NCBI RefSeq assembly: GCF_003001815.1
Contig: NZ_PVMZ01000005.1
Location: forward strand, 434,001-498,000
Direction: 5' to 3'
Length of the DNA: 64,000 nucleotides
From: Actinoplanes italicus
Lineage (GTDB): Bacteria > Actinomycetota > Actinomycetes > Mycobacteriales > Micromonosporaceae
The translations under genes were made by a program, and so were the position numbers. This document shows positions 43,388 to 51,236 of this stretch, piece by piece. Below the pieces are notes generated by a model. It was not told the origin of the DNA, did no database searches, and saw nothing but the letters and a program-made list of their open reading frames with translations. Within the stretch, counting starts at the first letter, position 1. Each line of letters opens with the position of its first letter.

Positions 43388-43950
43388 CACACCGCGACGT
43401 CGGTGAAGCGGGGCGCGCCCGATTCGAGGGCGACGCGGGCGGCCCGGGCGGCGAAGCTGATCGCGTGATACCAGCCGCAGAGCAGGAACAGGTCGAGCAA
43501 CTGCGGCTCGTCCAGGCTCTCGCGGGCGGTCTTCCAGAGCGTGTCGCCGACGTCCGAAGAGTCGTGCAGGGCGTCCGCCACCTGGATCAGCGCCCGTTCG
43601 CGGGCCGAGGTCCAGCACGGATCGCCGGGGCTTCCGTGGGTCAGTGAGGTGATCTCGGCGGGGGTGAGACCGGCACGGCCGGTGAAGAACATCAGGTGTA
43701 CGCCCCACTCGTACTCACATCCGCAGCGTGCGCAGGTGCGAAGAATGACGAGTTCCCGCTCGCGCAGCGTCAGGGACAGCTGCCGGCCGAGTTCGTATCC
43801 GCCCCACTGACTCATCGCGACGGTCATCGGCATGTTCCTGGCGAAGGTCCGGAACAGGCCGATCGGCGGCACACCGTCCGGCATCATCGCGGCCAGCTGG
43901 TCGGCGACGTTGGGGGCGAAGGGCGGTTCGAGAGCGGGTATGCGAGCCAT
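43387..43950 (-). CDS. Carboxymuconolactone decarboxylase (AhpD-like) family protein
   Basis: Helical protein of 187 residues. The family motif is ILRTCARCGCEYEWGVHL with two Cys and the active His, close to the AhpD CXXC pattern; other helices contain LIQVADALHDSSDVG and LFLLCGWYHAISFAARAARV. Possible peroxidase-like or decarboxylase activity. GGAGGACGCC precedes ATG 43950. It is the first gene of a three-gene coupled set (CMD-like, PhzF-like, kinase). The HxlR-type gene at 44019 is upstream on the same strand. Confidence 0.83.
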   Translation of the reverse strand: MARIPALEPPFAPNVADQLAAMMPDGVPPIGLFRTFARNMPMTVAMSQWGGYELGRQLSLTLRERELVILRTCARCGCEYEWGVHLMFFTGRAGLTPAEITSLTHGSPGDPCWTSARERALIQVADALHDSSDVGDTLWKTARESLDEPQLLDLFLLCGWYHAISFAARAARVALESGAPRFTDVAV

Positions 43951-44018
43951 GGCGTCCTCCCATGCTTCGATTTCAGAAGCACGGTACCGCTTCTGTTTTC
44001 GAAGCACCACGGCTCGGC

Positions 44019-44357
44019 TCAGTCCTGTTCGCCGAGACGGTCGGACCACCGGCCGGACCACTGCACGAGCGGAAGCAGAGCCTGGTGCGCGTCACGACCC
44101 AGATCGGTCAGCGCGTACGTGGTATCGGGCTGCTGGTCGACCAGATGCACCCCGGCCAGTTCGGTGAGCCGCTGGCGCAGCACGCTGGAGGACATGTTGT
44201 CGCAGCGCTGCTGAAGCGCCCGGAACCCGACCGGCCCGTGCCGGAGCTCCCAGACGATCCGCAGGTTCCACCGCCGCCCGAACAGATCAAGGGCAGCCAT
44301 CAGCGGACGCCCGGTCTCCGATCCGCGCACCGGCCGCCCTGGCTTGGGCACCGCCAT
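44019..44357 (-). CDS. HxlR-family transcriptional regulator
   Basis: Winged-helix regulator of 112 residues: DLFGRRWNLRIVWELRHGPVGF split over the first helices, then ALQQRCDNMSSSVLRQRL as recognition helix and wing TYALTDLGRDAH. Effector may be a quinone or reactive carbonyl as in relatives, but the N-terminal Cys of YodB/HypR is absent. It lies 68 bp upstream of the CMD-family gene on the same strand, so it likely controls that set. Confidence 0.85.
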   Translation of the reverse strand: MAVPKPGRPVRGSETGRPLMAALDLFGRRWNLRIVWELRHGPVGFRALQQRCDNMSSSVLRQRLTELAGVHLVDQQPDTTYALTDLGRDAHQALLPLVQWSGRWSDRLGEQD

Positions 44358-44440
44358 CGCACACCCACTCCCACCGCTTCGATTTCCGAAACCCTAACCT
44401 CGAGCCGCGCCACCCAGCCGGGTCAGAGGCTGACAGCCGC

Positions 44441-44962
44441 TCACCGCAGACGCCGCTCGAGGACCTGGCCCGGCCACGGCTCCTTCGAGGGCCGGGCCAC
44501 CTCGAAGGCGTCGGTCGCAGTGAACCCCTGACGCTCGTAGTAGCGGACCAGCGCCCGATCCGGGCCGGCGTAGCAGTCGACCCGCACAAGATCCACGCCC
44601 TTCGCCCGGGCCAGTGTCCCGGCGTGTTCGAGCAGCCGGCCGCCGATCCCGCGACCGGGCCGGCTCCGGTCGGTCACCAGCAGCCGCACGTATAGCTCCG
44701 GTTCCACGGCCGGCGGCACGTAGTCCGGTGCGGCACCGACCGCCAGCGCACCGATCACGTCATCGCCGTTCACCGCCACGTACAGATCGCTGTCACGCAC
44801 CAGTGTGGTGGTGGCGGCGTGACGTCCGGGCTCGGAACCCCACTGGCCGGTACGGCCCTGGGCGGCCAGCCACACAACGGCACCGTCCATCAGCGCCAGG
44901 ACGGCGGGCAGATCCCGCTCGTCCCCAGGCCGGATCGTGTCCTCGATCTGCTCGGAATCCAT
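44441..44962 (-). CDS. GNAT-family N-acetyltransferase
   Basis: Acetyltransferase of 173 residues. The acetyl-CoA motif A is RSRPGRGIGGRLLEHA with the usual Q/RxxGxG/A pattern; motif B strand is GVDLVRVDCYAGPDR and YYERQGFTATDAFEV follows. The acceptor is unknown. ATG 44962 is the only good start. It stands alone between the HxlR gene and two gene remnants. Confidence 0.85.
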   Translation of the reverse strand: MDSEQIEDTIRPGDERDLPAVLALMDGAVVWLAAQGRTGQWGSEPGRHAATTTLVRDSDLYVAVNGDDVIGALAVGAAPDYVPPAVEPELYVRLLVTDRSRPGRGIGGRLLEHAGTLARAKGVDLVRVDCYAGPDRALVRYYERQGFTATDAFEVARPSKEPWPGQVLERRLR

Positions 44963-44997
44963 GCATCCTCCACCGTCATACGCTCCGGCTCATCGTC

Positions 44998-45275
44998 TCA
45001 GGCCGCCCTGATGCTCTCGATGATCCGCGCGAACCCGTCGTCACCGTGACCGGCGTCGACCTGGCGCCGGATCAGTGATTGCACCATGTCGACGACCCCG
45101 GTGCCGATGCCCCGGTCGGCGCTGGCCGCCACGATCGTCCCGAGGGCGGAGAAGTTCCGACTCTGCTGACCGCCGGCGAACATGACGTACATGCCGGCCA
45201 GCAGGGCCAGGTCGGACAGCGAGGCCCGGGTGGGATCGGAGCCGACGTGGGTGCTCGTCGCCCAGATGTCGAACA
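44998..45275 (-). pseudogene. NAD-binding oxidoreductase remnant, C-terminal part only
   Basis: About 90 codons matching the C-terminal helical domain of 6-phosphogluconate-dehydrogenase/imine-reductase-like proteins: THVGSDPTRASLSDLALL, then MYVMFAGG and VVDMVQSLIRR. The whole Rossmann domain is missing. The frame runs on into the opposite-strand HxlR remnant without any start, showing the 5' part was deleted. Relatives are commonly divergent from an HxlR gene, which is exactly what the joined fragment on the other strand is. Confidence 0.6.
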
Positions 45276-45460
45276 GGGGACGGCGACGTCGTAGTGAGGA
45301 GGACGGCCTGGTCAGCCGTGAGGTGTACGCCGAGGTGCCGCCCAAGGCCGAGTACTCGCTGACCGCGGACGGGATCTCGCTCAACGCCGCCCTGGAGTCA
45401 CTCGGCGCGTGGGGCACCGAACGCATCCGCCGCATCGGCGCCGAGAAGATCGCGGTGTGA
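45276..45460 (+). pseudogene. HxlR-family regulator remnant, C-terminal part only
   Basis: About 60 codons of the wing and last helix of an HxlR protein: EEDGLVSREVYAEVPPKAEY followed by SLTADGISLNAALESLGAWG. The start and recognition helix are absent; upstream sequence is the antisense of the oxidoreductase remnant. Together the two show a deletion that removed both 5' ends and the shared promoter. Confidence 0.65.
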
Positions 45461-45561
45461 TTGCGGGCCGTCCTCAAGAGTCCGGGTGTAACCGCCGGCG
45501 CGCGCCACGCGTGTTACCCCGAGCGGCCGGGACCGTCGGGCGCCACGAGAGAGAGGGCACC

Positions 45562-46086
45562 GTGGTCGATTTGCACCATGCGCGCGAGGTGGACACCGGG
45601 CAACCGCCCGATCTGGATTTCGACGGCTTCTACGCCGCCCACTTCCAATCGCTGACGATCCAGCTGTACGCGTACACGGGGGACCTGGCCGACGCTCAGG
45701 ACGTTGTGCAGGAGGCGTTCCTGCGTGCACTGGCCAGATGGGACCGCCTGACCACACTCGACGATCCATTGGCCTGGGTACGCCGGGTCGCCTGGAACCT
45801 GGCCACCAGTCAGTGGCGCCGCGCCCGCACGGCCGCGCTCTTCCTGCGCAGGCACCGCCCGGAGGACACTCCCGCCCCCGGCCCGGATCGGGTCGCGCTG
45901 GCCGAGGCGCTCGCCACGCTGCCCGCCCAGCAACGCCGGGTGGTGATCCTGCACTACCTCGCCGACCTGCCGGTACGCGACATCGCGGCGCAGATCGGCG
46001 CGCCCGAAGGAAGCGTCAAGGCGTGGCTGTCCCGCGGTCGTACGGCACTGGCCGCCCGGCTCAGCGAGAAGGAGGACGGACGATGA
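45562..46086 (+). CDS. ECF sigma factor, SigE/Sig70 actinomycete type
   Basis: Extracytoplasmic-function sigma factor of 174 residues. Region 2: FDGFYAAHFQSLTIQLYAYT and DAQDVVQEAFLRALARWDRL; region 4: LPAQQRRVVILHYLADLPV and helix-turn-helix AAQIGAPEGSVKAWLSRGRT. GTG 45562 with GAGAGAGGG upstream. The stop overlaps the ATG of the next gene by 4 bp (ATGA), the usual coupling of a sigma factor to its regulator. Redirects RNA polymerase to an unknown regulon, probably envelope-related. Confidence 0.88.
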   Translation: MVDLHHAREVDTGQPPDLDFDGFYAAHFQSLTIQLYAYTGDLADAQDVVQEAFLRALARWDRLTTLDDPLAWVRRVAWNLATSQWRRARTAALFLRRHRPEDTPAPGPDRVALAEALATLPAQQRRVVILHYLADLPVRDIAAQIGAPEGSVKAWLSRGRTALAARLSEKEDGR

Positions 46087-47297
46087 CCAACCTCGATCAC
46101 GACCCGCTGGCGGCCGCGTTCGACGACTTCCGCGGCCGGGTGGCGCCCTTCGTGAAGCCGGCCGGCGCCGACCGTACCCGGGAGGCCATGCGCACACGCA
46201 CCCGCCGGCGCGGTCTCGCCGCGGCAGCGTTGACCGTGCTGGTCATCGCGATCCCGCTGACCGTCCAGGCCGTGTGGAGAACCGATCCGCACGGTCTGCC
46301 GGCGGCGCCGGTCCTCCCGGATCCGCGGGTCTCCGCGTCCACCCACTACTTCGTCGGACCGGGGCAGAACTCGCGTCCCTCACGTACCGCTCCGGAGGGC
46401 GGCATCGCCGAGGCGACGCTCTACTCCTCCGTGATCGACCTGCCCGCGTGGCCGGAACAGTCGAGCAGAGCCGGCTGTCCGGCCGGTCCGGTCGAGTTCC
46501 AGGACGGTGACACGCAGAACGGGCGGGTGACTCTCTGGATCGCCGGGGTCGTACACGCCGATGCCGACCGGGACGGCCGCGCGGAGACGTTCGCCCGAAT
46601 CTTCTGCATGAGCGACAACGACATCGCGTCACGGATCCTGGCCCTCACGAACGGCTCCGGCGGTGGGGTCCGAACCGTCGGCACGGTCATCGAGCAGGCG
46701 GCCGACGCGGTCGCGATCTGCGGTATCCGTGCGGGCACGGACGGCGCGATCCAGGTCGAGATCGCTGATTTCCCGATGGCCTGGCGGTGCGCCGAGAGGC
46801 AACTCGCGAACGAGCGGTACATCTCCCGGCAGTGGCTGACGTTCACCTGGAACGGGTCGTCCTTCGTCCAGCAGGGCGAGGCGGACCGCACGGTCAACCC
46901 GTACGCCTCGGATCTGAAACTGACCGGCACCGATCTCGTGATGACCCGGCAGGCGAACGGCCGCTGGACGGGTTCGATGACGCTGACCGTACGCAACCTC
47001 GGCGCCTCGAAGATTCCCTACCGGACGCAGAGCATCATCATGGCCGGCATGAAGCTGATCGATCCGCCACCCGGCTGCACGATGGGCAAGCCGCAGGCCG
47101 GGATGGTGGACGTGTTCTGCACCGGCGCCGAACTCGCCGCCGGCGGGACCCGCACGCTGACGCTGAACATCGACACACCGAAGCGAGCCCGGCTCACCTT
47201 CGTGCCATCCACCGAGCTGCTGCCACTGAACAACGGCTACAACGACCCCGACGAGTCCAACAACAACGCGCCACTCGCCATCGAGTTCCGCGACTGA
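46083..47297 (+). CDS. Membrane-anchored partner of the ECF sigma factor, probable anti-sigma
   Basis: Protein of 404 residues: about 45 cytosolic residues (DPLAAAFDDFRGRVAPFV), one transmembrane helix (AAAALTVLVIAIPLTV, near 50-66), then a large extracytoplasmic part rich in beta strands. There are CxxC-like pairs in the outer part (EFQDGDT..., IFCMSDND, VAICGIRAG, PMAWRCAER and GCTMGKPQ, VDVFCTG) that may pair as disulfides, and a C-terminal segment with DPDESNNNAPLAIEF, resembling CARDB-type adhesion folds. The short cytosolic part lacks a zinc-binding HxxxCxxC, so if it is an anti-sigma it is not of the ZAS type. Confidence 0.65.
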   Translation: MTNLDHDPLAAAFDDFRGRVAPFVKPAGADRTREAMRTRTRRRGLAAAALTVLVIAIPLTVQAVWRTDPHGLPAAPVLPDPRVSASTHYFVGPGQNSRPSRTAPEGGIAEATLYSSVIDLPAWPEQSSRAGCPAGPVEFQDGDTQNGRVTLWIAGVVHADADRDGRAETFARIFCMSDNDIASRILALTNGSGGGVRTVGTVIEQAADAVAICGIRAGTDGAIQVEIADFPMAWRCAERQLANERYISRQWLTFTWNGSSFVQQGEADRTVNPYASDLKLTGTDLVMTRQANGRWTGSMTLTVRNLGASKIPYRTQSIIMAGMKLIDPPPGCTMGKPQAGMVDVFCTGAELAAGGTRTLTLNIDTPKRARLTFVPSTELLPLNNGYNDPDESNNNAPLAIEFRD

Positions 47298-47310
47298 CCC
47301 ACACGGCGGT

Positions 47311-47357
47311 CCCCCGTCGAGACGGTAGGTTCGCCGTCACGACTGTCTCGACGGGGG
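47311..47357 (+). terminator. Hairpin terminator behind the sigma/anti-sigma pair
   Basis: Perfect 13-bp arms, CCCCCGTCGAGAC at 47311-47323 and GTCTCGACGGGGG at 47345-47357, with a 21-nt loop. It begins 14 bp after the stop at 47297 and ends 15 bp before the next ATG. Confidence 0.6.
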
Positions 47358-47371
47358 AAGGACGGCTTGGC

Positions 47372-48049
47372 ATGGACGCCAGGACCGAGGAATTGCGGCA
47401 CGCGCACGACGTGCTGTCGGACTGGTATGCGAAAAACCTGGTCGGGGTGCTGGAGAGCATGCCGGTCGAGCGGGCGATGCTGGACATGTTCGCCGAGATG
47501 ACGCTGGCCGTGGGTCCGGAAGTGGCGGACGTCGGCTGCGGCACGGGACGGCTTCTGCCGTACCTGGCCGGCCGGGGCCTGTCCCCGCGTGGGGTGGATC
47601 TGTCGCCCGGGATGATCGAGACGGCGCGGCGCGAGAATCCGGGCTTCGAGTACGCGGTGGCCGACGTGCGCGCGCTGCCGTTCGAGGACGCCTCACTGGC
47701 CGGGGTGGTGTGCTGGTTCTCGCTGATCTACCTGGCGCCGGACGCCCGGGACCGCGCGTTCGCCGAGCTCGCGCGGGTCGTACGGCCGGGCGGGTGCCTT
47801 GTCACGGCTTTCAAGCACGGTGACGGCACCCTGCACCGCAACGGGCCGAGCAGCAGTCTCGGTGTCGACTTCGAACGGTACTGGATGTCGGCGCGGGAGA
47901 TGGAGGACCGCTTCGCCCGGGCCGGGTTCGACATGGTCTTCCAAGGCCACACCCCGCCCGAGGATGGCGGCCCGCCCTACGGTTACATGCTGGTCCGCCG
48001 GTCAGCTGACGCCGAGCTCCCGGGACATCGAGTCCGCCGGCCGCGGTAG
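47372..48049 (+). CDS. Class I SAM-dependent methyltransferase
   Basis: Methyltransferase of 225 residues with the Rossmann motifs in order: VADVGCGTGRLLPYLAG (SAM loop), GVDLSPGMIETAR (acidic residue for ribose), EYAVADVRALPFED and VVRPGGCLVTAFK. Acceptor unknown. ATG 47372 has GGAAGGAC upstream. It follows a hairpin and so is probably its own unit, with the reductase gene 48 bp on. Confidence 0.87.
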   Translation: MDARTEELRHAHDVLSDWYAKNLVGVLESMPVERAMLDMFAEMTLAVGPEVADVGCGTGRLLPYLAGRGLSPRGVDLSPGMIETARRENPGFEYAVADVRALPFEDASLAGVVCWFSLIYLAPDARDRAFAELARVVRPGGCLVTAFKHGDGTLHRNGPSSSLGVDFERYWMSAREMEDRFARAGFDMVFQGHTPPEDGGPPYGYMLVRRSADAELPGHRVRRPR

Positions 48050-48097
48050 CCACCGGCGGCTGACGTTCCACACCTTTCGGAAAGGCAACACACGCTC

Positions 48098-48679
48098 ATG
48101 CCCAAACTCATGGTCATCATCGGCTCGACCCGTCCCGGCCGCGCCGGACTGCCCATCGGCGACTGGTTCGCCGACCGCGCCCGCGCTCACGGCGACTTCG
48201 ACGTGGACGTGGCCGACCTCGCCGAGATCGGCCTGCCCCTGCTCGACGAGCCACACCACCCGCGGCTCCGGCAGTACGTGCACCAGCACACCCGCGAGTG
48301 GAGCGCCCGTGTCGAGAGCGCGGACGCGTTCGTCATCGTGACCCCGGAGTACAACTACGGCTATCCCGCCGCGGTCAAGAACGCGCTCGATCATCTGGCG
48401 CGCGAATGGGCGTACGCCCCGGTCGGTTTCGTCTCCTACGGCGGCATCGCCGCCGGGACCCGCGCGGTGCAGCAGCTCAAGCAGGTCGTCACGACCCTGC
48501 GGATGATTCCCGTCTTCGAGAGCGTCAACATCCCGTTCCACGCCCAGCACATCGCCGACGGCACCTTCACCCCACCACCCGGCACCGACGACGCCGCGAA
48601 AGCGATGCTCGGCGAACTCGCCAAGGTCGAGGCGGGGTCGCGCAGCCTGCGTGCGGACACCCGGATCACCTTGACCTGA
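48098..48679 (+). CDS. NAD(P)H-dependent FMN reductase
   Basis: Flavodoxin-like reductase of 193 residues. FMN phosphate loop GSTRPGRAGLPIG near the start; ring-binding motif VIVTPEYNYGYPAAVKNALD; then GFVSYGGIAAG. Family members reduce FMN, quinones or azo bonds. ATG 48098 follows GAAAGGCAAC. It has no evident partner and could serve as general oxidative protection. Confidence 0.88.
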   Translation: MPKLMVIIGSTRPGRAGLPIGDWFADRARAHGDFDVDVADLAEIGLPLLDEPHHPRLRQYVHQHTREWSARVESADAFVIVTPEYNYGYPAAVKNALDHLAREWAYAPVGFVSYGGIAAGTRAVQQLKQVVTTLRMIPVFESVNIPFHAQHIADGTFTPPPGTDDAAKAMLGELAKVEAGSRSLRADTRITLT

Positions 48680-48696
48680 GCGGACGCGAGGGTGGC

Positions 48697-48892
48697 ATGA
48701 CGGTCTTCTTGTGCAGGGGTTGCGGGGCGACCCTGACGGTTCCGGTGTCACAGACCGTCATGCTCGACCCACCACCGGACCTGCGGGTACCGCTGTGGCA
48801 GGCCGCGGTCGCGGAGTCGATCGCCCATGTGGTCGTCGCGTCCGGAGGGTCCCCGGTGTCGGCGAGGCCCGACTCAACAGCGAGGCCAGGGA
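48697..48892 (+). pseudogene. Truncated zinc-ribbon-type hypothetical gene
   Basis: Starts well (ATG 48697 behind GAGGGTGGC, MTVFLCRGCGATLTVPVS), a conserved opening of an actinomycete family with a CxxC pair, but homologous-looking sequence stops after about 60 codons (PPPDLRVPLWQAAVAESIAH, then ASGGSPVSAR) and the frame runs antisense into the next gene. The middle with the second Cys pair appears deleted. Family recognition is from memory. Confidence 0.5.
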
Positions 48893-49630
48893 CTAGAGGA
48901 CGCAGAACTCGTGGCCGTCCGGGTCGATCAGGCAGGTCCACGGGACATCGCCCTGGCCCAGGTCGAGGTCGGTCGCGCCGAGCGTGCGAAGCCGGGCCAC
49001 CTCGGCGGTCCTGTCGTCGGCGGGGTACGGCAGCAGGTCGAGATGCACGCGGTCCGGTGCGACCTTCTTCTCCGGCGTGCGGAGGAACTCCAGGTAGGGG
49101 CCGGTACCCTTGGCGGAGCGCAGCGTCGCGAAATCGTCGGTCACCGTATGCAGCGTCCAGTCGACAGCCCCGCCCCAGAACCGCGCCATTTCCCGCGGTT
49201 CCACGCAGTCGACCACCACCGCCGCGATCGGACCGGTGTCCCGGTAGACCTCGCGGGGCTCCAGCACGCAGAACTCGTTGCCCTCCGGATCGGCCAGCAC
49301 CGTCCACGGGACGTCACGCTGGCCGACGTCGGTGGTGTCGGCCCCGAGGTCCAGGAGGCGCCGGACCAGCTCCGCCTGATGCTCCGGCGAGGTGGTGGCG
49401 AGATCGAGATGCATCCGGTTCTTGACCGGCGTCTTTGCCTCCGGCACGGGCACCACGTCGACACCGAGCACGAGCGGGTCCGGCCAGACCAGGCCACCGG
49501 CGGGGCCGACGTATGTGGTGACACCCTCGGATCCCGGGTACGCCGTCCAGCCGAGCGCCCGCGCCCAGAACTCCCCGACCGCACCGGCGTCGATGGCCTT
49601 GATGTTCACATGAGCGGGTCGGAGTGCCAT
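48893..49630 (-). CDS. Two-domain VOC (glyoxalase-like) protein
   Basis: Protein of 245 residues made of two vicinal-oxygen-chelate halves (about 1-120 and 125-245). Each half starts with an HVNIKAID- or AAVVVDCVE-type strand and has a metal-site-like NRMHLDLAT or DRVHLDLLP, then GQRDVPWTVLADPEGNEFCV and GQGDVPWTCLIDPDGHEFCV, showing internal duplication. Related proteins bind drugs such as bleomycin or act as small dioxygenases; function here unknown. GGACCCATAG precedes; ATG 49630. Confidence 0.85.
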   Translation of the reverse strand: MALRPAHVNIKAIDAGAVGEFWARALGWTAYPGSEGVTTYVGPAGGLVWPDPLVLGVDVVPVPEAKTPVKNRMHLDLATTSPEHQAELVRRLLDLGADTTDVGQRDVPWTVLADPEGNEFCVLEPREVYRDTGPIAAVVVDCVEPREMARFWGGAVDWTLHTVTDDFATLRSAKGTGPYLEFLRTPEKKVAPDRVHLDLLPYPADDRTAEVARLRTLGATDLDLGQGDVPWTCLIDPDGHEFCVL

Positions 49631-49651
49631 GCGGACGATCCTATGGGTCCT

Positions 49652-50299
49652 TCAGGCGCGGGGCAGCCGGCTGCCGTCGGGCAGGGTCCGACCGCTCAAC
49701 AGGGCGACCAGTGCGGTGCGTTCCGCGCGAACCGTCCGGCCCTCTCCCCAGCTCCAAACAGTATCGGCGACCTCGGCCGCAACGCCGGCCAGGTCGAGGC
49801 CGGACGCGGCGCCGTCAGCGGCCTCCAGCCGCACGCCGGTCAGGTCGAGTCCGAACATGGCCCCGCCAGCGGCGGCGAGCCGGTCGAGGACGGCGCTGAT
49901 CGCACCGTCCGGCGCGACCGCGGGGCGGCCCAGCGCGATCGTCACATCCAGCGAATGGATCACCGCGTGGCTCAGGGCACCGGCTGCTCCACCTCCCGGT
50001 GGCTGCCATGCGTGCAGTGACGGTGATCGAAGCTGGTCGAGGAGGTCGGCGATCGGCAGGGACGCGTCCCTCTCGGCCACGGTGTCGGACAGGACCGTGA
50101 AATCGCCACCGGCCGCTGCCATCTCGGCGCCGAACCGCTCGGGGCTCAGCCGGACCGGCATCGTCACGTGGGCGATGACGTGCCGCACGAGCCACTTCTC
50201 ACACAGCGACGGCGCGTCCCAGCTCTGGCCGGGGACGGCCTCGAGCAGGTCGGCCAATCCTCGACAGGTCGGTGCGACCCAGTTCTGCGGTGACGTCAT
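49652..50299 (-). CDS. Maleylpyruvate-isomerase/DinB-type mycothiol-dependent protein
   Basis: Protein of 215 residues of the TIGR03083/MDMPI N-terminal type: SLCEKWLVRHVIAHVTMPV carries the metal-binding His and ALSHAVIHSLDVTIALG the second and third ligands; a short C-terminal part follows (ERTALVALLSGRTLPDG). Such proteins often use mycothiol in actinomycetes. ATG 50299 overlaps the AHSA1 gene stop by 4 bp. Third of a three-gene set under an ArsR regulator. Confidence 0.83.
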   Translation of the reverse strand: MTSPQNWVAPTCRGLADLLEAVPGQSWDAPSLCEKWLVRHVIAHVTMPVRLSPERFGAEMAAAGGDFTVLSDTVAERDASLPIADLLDQLRSPSLHAWQPPGGGAAGALSHAVIHSLDVTIALGRPAVAPDGAISAVLDRLAAAGGAMFGLDLTGVRLEAADGAASGLDLAGVAAEVADTVWSWGEGRTVRAERTALVALLSGRTLPDGSRLPRA

Positions 50300-50754
50300 G
50301 CCGGCTCCCCTCCACAACGGCGGGCCGAACCCGTCCGGCGTACGAGATGTTCGTCGAGTTTGTCCAGGGAGGTCAGGAAGCCGTCCCGGGATTCCGGTGT
50401 CCGCATCGCCTCGGGCACATGCCGCTGATGAATGACGACCGCGGTCGCGCCGCCGCCGAGGTCCTCGAGCGTGCTGGTCGTCCGCATGCCGCTGGCCGGT
50501 TCGATCCAGGCGAGCCTCTCGGGCGCCACGACCTCGGTGAACGTGGCGGCCATCCGATGGACGCCGTGCTCGCCGACGATGAGGGTCTCGAAACGACCGC
50601 CGGGCCACAGCTCGACGACGATGCCGTCGGCCGGGGTGGTCGTTCCTCGCGGTCCCCAGAAGTGCGCCAGCTCGGCGGGCTCGGTGAGGCAGTGCCACAC
50701 CAGCTCGCGCGGCGCGCGGAAGACCCGCCGGTGGATGAACTCGTCGTCGGTCAC
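50296..50754 (-). CDS. AHSA1/SRPBCC-domain protein
   Basis: Ligand-binding fold of 152 residues: RRVFRAPRELVWHCLTEPAELAHFWGP gives the family opening (first strand and helix), followed by DGIVVELWPGGRFET and a C-terminal long helix GFLTSLDKLDEHLV. GTG 50754 overlaps the ArsR stop by 4 bp (GTGA). AHSA1 proteins regularly follow ArsR genes; the protein may sense or bind the same small molecule. Confidence 0.85.
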   Translation of the reverse strand: MTDDEFIHRRVFRAPRELVWHCLTEPAELAHFWGPRGTTTPADGIVVELWPGGRFETLIVGEHGVHRMAATFTEVVAPERLAWIEPASGMRTTSTLEDLGGGATAVVIHQRHVPEAMRTPESRDGFLTSLDKLDEHLVRRTGSARRCGGEPA

Positions 50755-51098
50755 CGGTCGTCACCCTCCTGCAGCTGGGCCAGGCGTGTCTCCAGGCCGT
50801 CCATCCGCTCGGCCCAGGTGCGCCGGCTCTCCTCGATCCAGGAGACGGCGACCGCCAGCGCCTCCGGCTCGAGCCGGCACGGCCGGGTCTGCCGATGCCT
50901 GCCGCGGCTGATCAGTCCGGACCGTTCGAGCACCCGGAGATGCTGGGACACGGCCTGCATGGTCATGGCGTAGCGCTCGGCGAGCTCCTTGACGGTCGCC
51001 TCGCCGGAGCTGAGCCGGACCACGATGTCACGCCTGGTCCGGTCGCCGAGCGCGGTGAACAGCGCGTCGAGCCGCTCTTCGTCGATAGTGGCGTCCAT
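50751..51098 (-). CDS. ArsR-family transcriptional regulator
   Basis: Winged-helix regulator of 115 residues: LDALFTALGDRTRRDIVVRL opening, recognition helix in YAMTMQAVSQHLRVLERSG and wing region RGRHRQTRPCRLE. No metal-binding CxC is present, which is typical for the ArsR-AHSA1 branch. First gene of the operon; divergent from the SDR gene with 138 bp between. Probably represses the operon. Confidence 0.88.
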   Translation of the reverse strand: MDATIDEERLDALFTALGDRTRRDIVVRLSSGEATVKELAERYAMTMQAVSQHLRVLERSGLISRGRHRQTRPCRLEPEALAVAVSWIEESRRTWAERMDGLETRLAQLQEGDDR

Positions 51099-51236
51099 AC
51101 CCCGTACTCAAGCATCTGCTTTATCAAGCGTCAACTGGAACTTCTGCTCAGCCTGGGATCGTCGGGCCGTGGTTAAGGTCCGGCGTCCGCCGCATTCTGG
51201 TGTCACACCCCAGCGAACGACACTCAGGAGCAGCTC

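Noticed and set aside
45461..45561. Inverted repeat GGGTGTAAC ... GTGTTACCC before the sigma gene
   Set aside because: Arms do not pair properly when complemented; not a usable hairpin or operator.
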